From Oscillospiraceae bacterium (lineage in GTDB: Bacteria > Bacillota > Clostridia > Oscillospirales > JAAYXM01), in NCBI GenBank assembly GCA_015068085.1, contig SVLF01000021.1:1-41465 (forward strand): DNA of 41,465 nt, given 5' to 3'. Made by a program: the position numbers and the translations under genes. Of this stretch, positions 33,755-41,465 are shown one piece after another. The notes beneath the pieces are model-generated. The model did no database searches. It was given only the letters and a program-made list of their open reading frames with translations, and was not told where the DNA came from. How positions within the stretch are numbered: position 1 is the stretch's first letter; the number at the start of each line of letters is the position of its first letter.

Positions 33755-36700
33755 ATGAGAAAATTATTATCACTTTTGCTTACGGTATGTATGCTTGTTT
33801 CCATGCTGCCTGCCGTAAGCATAGCACACGCCGCTGAAAAGTCCGGCGTAACGGTAGTGTATCCGTTGTGGCAGGGAGCATACGGAGGAACGCTCAAGCC
33901 GTGCGAAATAACATACACTAATCAGTACAGTGCGGGGCGTATGCAGTGGCATTCGGACACAAGCTCATACACCCACAATCCCGGCTGGGGAAAGGGAACC
34001 ATCGGGCTTCATTTAAAGGCGGGAGAATATGCCGCGTGGACGATAAAAGTTCCGGCAAGTGGTATATATGATATCTCCATGACCTACGGCGTTAGTGCCG
34101 GAAACACAAAAGGCATGATGTATCTCGTTCCCGGTGTTTCAAAAAATGTAATGTCAGAAATTTCGGAAGATAACTATGTGATGACAGTTGATTTTAAAGC
34201 TAAAGATGGCGAGAGCGAAACTCTTTGGGCAGATTTCGATAATTTCTATAATAAGAACAAAGGAACACTTCCCACAACCGAAAAGGTTGCAAAGGAGCTT
34301 ACAGCAGGAGAGTATACCGTTGTATGGGTAGGTACGGGAGATACGTCCTCAACCCTTGCCGGTCGATACCTACTCCGCCCGGCAACGATGACGCTCGACG
34401 GCGGACCCGCCACCGTTCCGATGTATTCCGAAAGCCTGCTCTCAAAGAATAAGCTGAATATTAAGCTTGGAGACTTTGCCGAAATTTCCACAAGCAAGGT
34501 AGTAAAGAGTGATGGTTCTGTGGGTTCAGCCAATGACATCGCCGCGCTCACATACAAAAGCTCTGACGAAAACGTTGCAACGGTAAGCGGTAAAAAAATC
34601 ACGGCGGTCGGCGCAGGAAACGCGAAAATTTATACCATGAGCGGCGATTTCATCATCGAGGAAGACGAAATAACCGTGGTTGATGAAGAGCTTGCATGGT
34701 CAGGTACAACGGTTATTTACCCGTTTGAGTCCAAGGACTATCCGGAATGCAACAACGCGGAAGAAATCAACTACATAAACAGCGGTTGCAGAGTTGAATT
34801 TTTCAAAAAATCTGTCGGTGCAAAGCCTATTCTTGAAAATCTTGCTTGGCATAGATATGCGCAGAGTATTCATATCCGCAAGGATGAGTACTACGCATAT
34901 AAGATCAATATCCCCAAGGTTGGTTTCTATAACGTAAATGTCGGTTACCAGAAGATTGAGAGCGGAACTCTTGCAAGTCTTTATATTCTTCCGGGAGATA
35001 CAACCGATATAATTTCTGCTGCGGCTTCTGCAGAGCCGGTTATGACGGTTGATTTTAACGGTGAACAGCTTCCTCAGCAGGAAGATGCACCTTTCTTTGC
35101 AGAAGGATTATATGAAGCGAAAGAAACCGGCGATCATATCCTTGTATGGATTGGAACGGGCAATGTAAACAGTATGGGACGCTATGTTCTCCAGCCGCGT
35201 GATATAACCTTCAACGGTGGACCGGATATTGTCCCGATGGGCGTAAACTTCAAGCTTTCAAAGGCACTTCGCCCGACAACAACTCTTGCAATGAGTGATG
35301 GTTCAGCTCTTGATGAAAAGGCAATCGGAGCAAAGATTGAATACGCATCCTCGAATGAAAGCATTCTTAAATTCAACGAAGCTACTGGAAAGTTTGAAAC
35401 TCCCGGAAAGGGAGACGTAACCGTAACTGCATCTGTTGAATACGATGGAAAAACATATTCCGCGACGGTTGAGAGAACCATCACGGGAGAGGAAATTCTT
35501 CCGTACAGCGGCGCGTATGCAATGTATGACTTTTCACAGAAAAGTCCGTTCTGGGTACCCGTTTACTGGCAAGGAAGCGCTGCTCCTAAGTCTAACGACA
35601 TTCGCGGTATAACTTATGAGTATACGTCCAATACCGGTGTCGGTAACTGGCAGTGGCATGAAAGCTCAATCCCGAACGTATACACTGAGACTGCAAACAC
35701 TGCTGTTAATACCTATGTTGCAACGGGAATTGACGGATATATGCAGGTTGGTATCAGCAAAGGTAAATGGGTTGCTTTCAAAATTAAGGTTCCGGCAGCA
35801 GGAAGATACCTTGCAACGGCAACCTATCGCAAAAACCGCTCCGGCCGTGTTGCGGCAGGTATGTATATTCTTCCCGGTGACGTTGAGGGCATAGAGAATA
35901 TAGAAGCGCTTCTCGTTGAAGATAACTACATCGGAATGTTTGACTGTAACGACCCGGATGAGTTATCGGCATCTATGTATTCAATGCAGTATCCGGATGT
36001 TGATATCCCGGCAAAGAACCTCACGGCAGACGGCGAAGCAATTCTCGTTTTCAAGGCTCTCGGTGGAGGATACTTTGAAGTAAATTCCGTTTCAATTGAT
36101 GGTACACCGGGGCTTAAATCTGCGGAACTTGCGCTCTCTGGCGACAGCATTGAAGTTGGAGAGAGCAAAAAGCTTGATTTGAAGGCAAAGCTTCTTGACG
36201 AATCGATAATTGACGTAAACGACCTTGACGTAAAATACACCTCAAAAGCCTCCAACATTGCCGAAGTCTCAAAGGACGGCACAGTTACGGGTATCTCCGC
36301 AGGAACTGCGGAAATTACCGCGAGGGTAGCTTACAACGGAGCAAAGGTTACTGCCGTAGCGACGGTTTATGTTAAGGACACAAGCGAAAAGCTTTCCGGA
36401 AATATATCTGTTGAGAAGGTTATATCTGAAAGTGCACGCAGACGCATTATATTTAATGTAAAAACAGAACGCGGTAGTATTATAGAGCTTTCGCCGGCTG
36501 AGCTTAAATATGAACTTACTTGCGAACCGGATGGAGCTGCTTATGTAGATGAAGACGGATTTTTCAACGCGATCGCTGCGGGAAAAGTAACTTTAAGTGT
36601 TGCGCTTAAGGAAAATCCGGAGATTTGCGATGAAACGGAAATTGAGATTATTCCCAACGAAGGCAAATCCGAGGTAACCCTCTTTACTGAAAAAATGCGA

Positions 36701-39700
36701 GAGACCGCCCGCGATAACGCAAAGAAATATGACTGGGCAAAACAAGCACAGAAGCAGGCGATAGAACGCGCTGAGGAGTATGTGCAAAATCTGGACTTTT
36801 ATTACGACCATATCATCGGCGAGGGTATCCCACGTGCAATGAAGATGGGAACCTATAACAACCCGGATTATAAATACTGCAACTACTGCGGTGTGGATAT
36901 TGTCTCAAAATACGGAAATGACGGCGCGTATGCATACAACATAAGCTTTATGGCACGTCCGTGGAAAATCCAGTGTCCGGATTGTAAGCGTCTTTTCCCG
37001 AGTAACGACTTTGGCTCGTTCTATGAGCTCGGGCTTAACGAGCACGGTCTTTTCGATATAGCTCTTGCGCGGGAAAATCACCACAAAATGCTCTTCCATG
37101 AGGAAGGTGAGGAATGTACCTGCGAAAAACCCGCTGAAGAATATTCGGAAGCATGGCATACTTTCTATGGATACGGGAACGAAAAGGGATATCTATATAA
37201 TGAGCTATACAGCGAAGTGCGTGATTCCAATACCGATCCTAACCCGCAAAAGAAGGGGCGTTATGTGAACGGAAACATCTGGGGCGTTGACGACGGCTTC
37301 GGGTATGTTCCGAGAAATGAGAACTGGAAGCAATACACCCATTCTGACGGAAAGCTCGAAATGCATACTCCGATTGCATATTTCAACAGTTATACGTGGT
37401 TTCAGGATATAAGATCAGCTGTTCTCCGCCTCACAAATGCATACCTCTATACGGGTGACGAGCAGTATGGCAGAGCGGGAGCAATTCTCATTGACCGAAT
37501 CGGCGATGTCTATCCGGAAATGGATTTATTTAAATATTTCAAGGTCTATTGGCCCAATACCTCTACCGGCGACGGTGCGATTGTGGGAACAGTACAGGAT
37601 GTTAACTTTGGACAGAATTTTGCCGATGCCGCTGATGCGTTCTTCCCGATGACAGGAGATGATTTTGTTATAAAATATCTATCGGCAAAAGCGAAAGAGC
37701 ACAACCTTGAAAATAAAAAGGAAAGCAGTTTCGATATCTGGAAAAACTGGGAGGAAAACATTCTGCGAGAGAATTACCGTAAGGTGAAAAGTGCAGACCT
37801 TTCCGGTAACTTCGGTATGCATCAGGCGGTGCTTGTTAAAAGTGCCGTTGCAATAGGTAATGAAGCCGACAGTGAGGAAATGCTTGATTTCCTCTATAAA
37901 ACCGGAGGGTATGAGGGGTATTTATCTTTCTCAATGTCGGGCGGAAACGTCTCTAATATGATTGTTGCTGACAGTGATCGTGATGGATTCTCTTTTGAGT
38001 CATCTCCGCAGTATAACTACTTCACTCCCGACGGTCTTATAATGATAGCTGATGCTCTTGCACCGTATAAGGGTAAGAATGCAGAAAAATATAACATCAT
38101 CGACAATCCGCGCTTTGCTCAAATTGCGGCGAGCTCTGCGGGACTTGTAGTAAGCGACAGCCACACAGTCCAGATAGGAGATACGCAGGGTATGGCAACG
38201 CTTGATTTTGTCGACAATACGGCAGACCTTCTGATTGCTTTTAAATATCTTAAGGATACGCCTGTTGCCGAAAGGCTGGCAAAACAGATTTACTTCCTTG
38301 AGGAAGGCGATTTTTCGGAGCTTCACTATGATATTTTCACCGAAAACCCGGAAAGTGTTATTGATGAGCTTGAAGTGCTTGTAAGAGACGCTGAGCAACC
38401 GAAAAGTAATATCCTTACGGGCTACGGACTCGCTCTTTTACGTGACGGTGAGCGTCACGATGCGATAAGCCACACAGGCGCAAATAATTCTCTTCGTACC
38501 TTCTGGATGTATGGCGGTTGGGGCAGCTCATCCCATCACCAGCGTGATAGTCTTAATATCGGTGTTGAAGCATTCGGACTTAACCTATCACCGGATAACG
38601 GATATCCAGAAGCTGCGGGAACTGATCCGAACAGAGTGCAGTGGGTTGAAACAACGCTTTCGCATAACTCTGTAACCGTGGATGAAGATATCCAGGCACA
38701 GACTCTCGAATCTGCCGACCCGCTTCACTACGACGGAGACGGACGTGTAAAGCTTATTGATATGAGAAGTGAAGAAGCGTATCCGGAGCTTGATGAATAC
38801 CGCAGAACTCTTGTTACGGTGGAAGCGCCGGGTGATATTGCATATGCGGTTGACTTCTTCAATGTTCAGGGCGGAAGCTCGCATATTTACAGCTTCCACG
38901 CGCAGTCTGAAAGTGCGCAGACGGAAGGACTTACCATGGTTCCGCAGATGAAGGATGGCGAATACGCAGGCTCCTATGCCGGCGTTGATGTGCCGGGATT
39001 TAAGCAGGATCCCGGAACTGTCGATTCAAGCCTTTTCTATCCAAAGGGCTTTACGTGGCTTCGGAATTTAGATCGTGCCGAAAATCCGGAGGGTACGTTT
39101 GTTGTTGATTTTGCGATAACCGACTACAACAAGGCAATATCCAACAATAAGGATATTCATTTGCGAATGACCCAACTTGCTGATACAGGCGCAGAATTTA
39201 CCGAGGTAACCGTTGCTGACGGTTATGTCCCGAACAAGCAGGTGAATAAAAATCTGCCGCGCGGAATTAAATATGCGCTCGTAAAACGCGAGGGAGAGAA
39301 CTTAAAGAGCTTATTCACAACGGTTCTTGAACCGTACCGCGGTGAACGTTATATAAAGAGCATCACACCTGTAGAGGTAACTCCCGCACCATCCACCGGA
39401 GAAGTGAAGGCAGTATGCGTAGAGCTTACAAACGGACAGAAAGATTATATAGTATATTCCACCGACAGTTCGGTGCGGTATAACGTCGGCGGCGTGTTCG
39501 ATTTCCAAGGCTTTGTCGGGGTTTACTCCGTAGATAAGAACGGACAGAACGTATATTCTTACATGAATGACGGAACGGTTATCGGAGAAAACACAGATCT
39601 TACTAAGGAATACAGCGGTACTGTCGCAGAATTCAACAAAGATTATGCGTATAACAATTACATAACTCTTAATATGCAGGTTGAAGATGCCACAGCTCTT

Positions 39701-41053
39701 GCCGGAAAAACCGTAAGAATCGAAAACGACGGAATTCAGAACGGTGTATACTTAATCGAGAGCGCAGAAAAGCTTTCTGATGAACAGGTTAAATTAAATC
39801 TCGGACTTGTTACTACTATCCGCAAATATGTAGATGAAAACGATTTTACAAAAGGTTACGTGTACAACATCAAAGAAGGGCAGACTGCTACAATTGCAAT
39901 TGAGCATGAGGAAGATTACAGCCCTGTATTTGAAGCGCTTACTTCAACCCCCACCGTCTCGGCGGGAAGCTCGCTCTCAATTCCGATTAAAGCAAAAACA
40001 GAACTTGACGGAGTTACAATTTCGTATGTCGGAACATCTTTGCCGCGCGGTGCAAGCATTAATGAAAACACCGGTGTTCTTACATGGAAGCCTGATGCAT
40101 CTCAGGTCGGTGATAACCACGTTTCGGTAACGGCGCGAGATTCAAGCGGAAGAGAATCTGTGTGCCATTTTGTGATAACTGTCTATGGGTCAACAACCGG
40201 CGGCAGTTCAAACGACACACAGACAGATGAGAATGAAAATTCACCGTCCGGTGATACACCTCCCGCCGGTGGCGGTGGTGGAGGAGGCGGTGGCGGCGGT
40301 GGCGGCGGTGCCGCACCGACCGACAAGCCGGATGTTGACGATGAAAGCCTTCTCCTTGAGGAGAAGGTGTCGAGCGAAGGCGAGGCGGATGAGGTGGAAA
40401 AACCGCAATTCACAGACCTTGGCAACCACGCATGGGCAGCGGACGCGATAAACACTCTTGCAGACGATGGAATAATAAAGGGCACGTCTGCAAGCACGTT
40501 TAGCCCCGCAAGTAACATAACCCGCGCAGATTTTGCGATACTTCTTGTACGTGCGTTCAATCTAACGTCAGAAAATTCGGAAAACTTTGCAGACGTATCA
40601 GCATCTGACTACTTTGCATCTGAGCTTGCAATAGCAAGGAACAAAGGTATAATTAACGGTATAGGTGATAATAAATTTGCACCGCGAAACTCCATCACCC
40701 GTCAGGATATGATGGTGATAGTCTACCGCGCACTTTCAAGCCTTCACCTTGAGGGTAGTGAGGCGCAGCCGAATGTCGGCGCGGCAATGAATGATAGTCC
40801 GGTGGACTATCAGAACCGCGACGTGACCGAGCCACAGCGAGACGGGGACCGCCGAATGGCGGTGGATGAGGTGTTATCGCAATACCACGATTTCACCTCC
40901 GTCGCTCCTTATGCCCGCGACGCCGTTTCAGCCCTCATCTCCGCCGGATTTGTCAACGGTAAGAACGGATGCATCGCACCAACAGATTACACAACACGAG
41001 CCGAGGTTGCGGTTCTTATCAACAGAATACTTAATTCTTTTGATGAAAAATAG
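33755..41053 (+). CDS. Second giant SLH-anchored heparinase II/III-like surface protein
   Basis: 2432 residues; GGAG is six bases before ATG 33755. Signal peptide to about IAHA (residue 27). Three sugar-binding-like modules (starting VVYPLWQG, VIYPFESK and AMYDFSQK, about 30-225, 318-497 and 586-786), each followed by a Big_2-like domain, and a fourth Big-like domain to about 970. The heparinase II/III-like region (about 972-1990) has C1042, C1045, C1074, C1077, the motif SGNFGMHQ (His1356), SHHQRD (His1594; Gln1596 where HxH is expected), Asp1614 and His1637. A putative-Ig domain (about 2053-2151), a poly-Gly tract (about 2171-2190) and three SLH domains to the end follow. The SLH region and linker are almost identical in layout to the first giant, showing duplication. 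Two palindromic DNA elements interrupt the linker and the SLH2-SLH3 junction. Confidence 0.85.
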   Translation: MRKLLSLLLTVCMLVSMLPAVSIAHAAEKSGVTVVYPLWQGAYGGTLKPCEITYTNQYSAGRMQWHSDTSSYTHNPGWGKGTIGLHLKAGEYAAWTIKVPASGIYDISMTYGVSAGNTKGMMYLVPGVSKNVMSEISEDNYVMTVDFKAKDGESETLWADFDNFYNKNKGTLPTTEKVAKELTAGEYTVVWVGTGDTSSTLAGRYLLRPATMTLDGGPATVPMYSESLLSKNKLNIKLGDFAEISTSKVVKSDGSVGSANDIAALTYKSSDENVATVSGKKITAVGAGNAKIYTMSGDFIIEEDEITVVDEELAWSGTTVIYPFESKDYPECNNAEEINYINSGCRVEFFKKSVGAKPILENLAWHRYAQSIHIRKDEYYAYKINIPKVGFYNVNVGYQKIESGTLASLYILPGDTTDIISAAASAEPVMTVDFNGEQLPQQEDAPFFAEGLYEAKETGDHILVWIGTGNVNSMGRYVLQPRDITFNGGPDIVPMGVNFKLSKALRPTTTLAMSDGSALDEKAIGAKIEYASSNESILKFNEATGKFETPGKGDVTVTASVEYDGKTYSATVERTITGEEILPYSGAYAMYDFSQKSPFWVPVYWQGSAAPKSNDIRGITYEYTSNTGVGNWQWHESSIPNVYTETANTAVNTYVATGIDGYMQVGISKGKWVAFKIKVPAAGRYLATATYRKNRSGRVAAGMYILPGDVEGIENIEALLVEDNYIGMFDCNDPDELSASMYSMQYPDVDIPAKNLTADGEAILVFKALGGGYFEVNSVSIDGTPGLKSAELALSGDSIEVGESKKLDLKAKLLDESIIDVNDLDVKYTSKASNIAEVSKDGTVTGISAGTAEITARVAYNGAKVTAVATVYVKDTSEKLSGNISVEKVISESARRRIIFNVKTERGSIIELSPAELKYELTCEPDGAAYVDEDGFFNAIAAGKVTLSVALKENPEICDETEIEIIPNEGKSEVTLFTEKMRETARDNAKKYDWAKQAQKQAIERAEEYVQNLDFYYDHIIGEGIPRAMKMGTYNNPDYKYCNYCGVDIVSKYGNDGAYAYNISFMARPWKIQCPDCKRLFPSNDFGSFYELGLNEHGLFDIALARENHHKMLFHEEGEECTCEKPAEEYSEAWHTFYGYGNEKGYLYNELYSEVRDSNTDPNPQKKGRYVNGNIWGVDDGFGYVPRNENWKQYTHSDGKLEMHTPIAYFNSYTWFQDIRSAVLRLTNAYLYTGDEQYGRAGAILIDRIGDVYPEMDLFKYFKVYWPNTSTGDGAIVGTVQDVNFGQNFADAADAFFPMTGDDFVIKYLSAKAKEHNLENKKESSFDIWKNWEENILRENYRKVKSADLSGNFGMHQAVLVKSAVAIGNEADSEEMLDFLYKTGGYEGYLSFSMSGGNVSNMIVADSDRDGFSFESSPQYNYFTPDGLIMIADALAPYKGKNAEKYNIIDNPRFAQIAASSAGLVVSDSHTVQIGDTQGMATLDFVDNTADLLIAFKYLKDTPVAERLAKQIYFLEEGDFSELHYDIFTENPESVIDELEVLVRDAEQPKSNILTGYGLALLRDGERHDAISHTGANNSLRTFWMYGGWGSSSHHQRDSLNIGVEAFGLNLSPDNGYPEAAGTDPNRVQWVETTLSHNSVTVDEDIQAQTLESADPLHYDGDGRVKLIDMRSEEAYPELDEYRRTLVTVEAPGDIAYAVDFFNVQGGSSHIYSFHAQSESAQTEGLTMVPQMKDGEYAGSYAGVDVPGFKQDPGTVDSSLFYPKGFTWLRNLDRAENPEGTFVVDFAITDYNKAISNNKDIHLRMTQLADTGAEFTEVTVADGYVPNKQVNKNLPRGIKYALVKREGENLKSLFTTVLEPYRGERYIKSITPVEVTPAPSTGEVKAVCVELTNGQKDYIVYSTDSSVRYNVGGVFDFQGFVGVYSVDKNGQNVYSYMNDGTVIGENTDLTKEYSGTVAEFNKDYAYNNYITLNMQVEDATALAGKTVRIENDGIQNGVYLIESAEKLSDEQVKLNLGLVTTIRKYVDENDFTKGYVYNIKEGQTATIAIEHEEDYSPVFEALTSTPTVSAGSSLSIPIKAKTELDGVTISYVGTSLPRGASINENTGVLTWKPDASQVGDNHVSVTARDSSGRESVCHFVITVYGSTTGGSSNDTQTDENENSPSGDTPPAGGGGGGGGGGGGGGAAPTDKPDVDDESLLLEEKVSSEGEADEVEKPQFTDLGNHAWAADAINTLADDGIIKGTSASTFSPASNITRADFAILLVRAFNLTSENSENFADVSASDYFASELAIARNKGIINGIGDNKFAPRNSITRQDMMVIVYRALSSLHLEGSEAQPNVGAAMNDSPVDYQNRDVTEPQRDGDRRMAVDEVLSQYHDFTSVAPYARDAVSALISAGFVNGKNGCIAPTDYTTRAEVAVLINRILNSFDEK
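40348..40396. repeat. Palindromic element inserted in frame before SLH1 of the second giant
   Basis: CCTTCTCCT-TG-AGGAGAAGG is a 9-bp perfect inverted repeat, followed by GTCGAGCGAAGGCGAGGC and ending in GGATGAGGTGG. It encodes an acidic linker (SLLLEEKVSSEGEADEVE) absent from the first giant. Both ends match the larger element at 40738-40875. Confidence 0.65.
40738..40875. repeat. Composite palindromic element inserted in frame between SLH2 and SLH3 of the second giant
   Basis: Begins AAGCCTTCACCTTGAGG and ends GGTGGATGAGGTG, like the 40348 element. Inside are hairpins GCCGA/TCGGC (40768-40780), GATAGTCC-GGT-GGACTATC (40793-40811) and ACCGCC-GAAT-GGCGGT (40848-40863). It adds about 45 residues with no SLH character at exactly the place where the first giant carries its own insert. 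Confidence 0.7.
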
Positions 41054-41067
41054 CGGGAGAAATGATT

Positions 41068-41465
41068 ATGCTTAAGTTTAAATTTAAAGGTCTTGACGAT
41101 CTGCAACTCAAAGGAGTGAAAGAACTGAGTTCAATTCTTGAAATTGAACTCAGCAATGACGGGATTGAAGTTACATTCACCCAACAGGACGGAGATATCC
41201 GTATATTGTGGGATGGAAAATGCGGAGAGGTGTTCTACTCAAAGCCGCACCACATTTTCCGCTGCATAGGCTTGTTGGTTGAAAAAATGAAGGAAGGAAC
41301 GAAAGCGTTTGGAATATCAGAAAATCCCTGTTATGATGTCCTCGGCTTTATGCTTGATTGCTCAAGAAATGCTGTTGTAACCTTTGAAACATTCAAGGAA
41401 ATGACCTGTCGCCTTGCTCTCATGGGATATTCTATGATACAGCTTTACACCGAAGATACGTATGA
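41068..41465 (+). CDS. GH20-like hexosaminidase, 3' end cut off by window edge
   Basis: The first 132 residues of an open frame, 15 bases after the SLH giant. ATG 41068 is chosen because CGGGAG is eight bases upstream; ATG 41062 is too close. The segment DVLGFMLDCSRNAVV..FKEMTCRLALMGYSMIQLYTEDTY aligns with the start of the GH20 barrel in the 14189 gene (CGVMLDVSF... MNLLMLYTEDMYE). The catalytic Asp-Glu lies beyond the window. It repeats the pattern of a GH20-like gene downstream of an SLH heparinase-like gene. Confidence 0.75.
   Translation, partial: MLKFKFKGLDDLQLKGVKELSSILEIELSNDGIEVTFTQQDGDIRILWDGKCGEVFYSKPHHIFRCIGLLVEKMKEGTKAFGISENPCYDVLGFMLDCSRNAVVTFETFKEMTCRLALMGYSMIQLYTEDTY

Noticed and set aside
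1-41465. tRNA, rRNA, CRISPR array, insertion-sequence transposase or prophage genes
   Set aside because: None were recognised on either strand; gaps between genes are short and accounted for by promoters, hairpins or ribosome sites.

Overview
The window looks like chromosomal DNA from an uncultured, probably gut-associated anaerobe of the Clostridia (Bacillota). The evidence is strong AGGAGG ribosome sites, TTGACA/TATAAT-type promoters, Clostridia-like signal peptides, three C-terminal SLH (surface-layer homology) domains on each of two giant proteins, AraC/cupin regulators, and a DUF3990/DUF3791 module. The genus cannot be named. Nearly everything serves capture, depolymerisation and catabolism of a complex, uronic-acid-containing glycan.

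Layout. (1) 1-641, minus: truncated AraC regulator, divergent from the first glycan operon. (2) 842-14095, plus: GH39-like glycosidase, PHP hydrolase flanked by Big_2-like and F5/8C-like domains, a 2462-aa SLH-anchored heparinase II/III-like protein, and a secreted 835-aa multidomain protein, ending at an intrinsic terminator. (3) 14189-17178, plus: GH20-like hexosaminidase and a DUF1343/NamZ-like (GH171) protein. (4) 24423-17243, minus: a tight six-gene operon uxaC, RraA-like, SDR mannonate oxidoreductase, uxuA, GH39, GH39. (5) 24577-28886, plus: AraC regulator, three-gene DUF3990/small protein/DUF3791 toxin-like module, a third AraC regulator, a nitrilase-GDPD remnant and a TIM-barrel sugar isomerase/epimerase-like gene. 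(6) 29090 to the end, plus: GH127-like beta-L-arabinofuranosidase, a secreted 909-aa protein, a second SLH heparinase-like giant (2432 aa), and the start of another GH20-like gene.

How the genes fit together (inference). The signal-peptide proteins (two SLH giants and two non-SLH proteins built from Big_2 and sugar-binding-like modules) would bind and perhaps cleave polymer at the cell wall. GH39, GH20, NamZ-like, GH127 and PHP proteins lack signal peptides and would trim imported oligosaccharides. UxaC, the SDR enzyme and UxuA would take glucuronate through fructuronate and mannonate to 2-keto-3-deoxygluconate. No transporter, sulfatase, KDG kinase or KDPG aldolase is present, so the substrate (glycosaminoglycan-like, glucuronoxylan or other) is not settled.

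The most unusual signals are: palindromic DNA elements inserted in frame into the SLH regions of both giants, sharing a stem with a compensatory base change and read in different frames; reciprocal substitutions at putative catalytic positions in the two heparinase-like paralogues; a tandem sugar-binding-like module that I cannot assign to a family; a C-terminal module that takes the place of SLH domains in the two smaller secreted proteins; and an in-frame nitrilase-GDPD deletion chimera.
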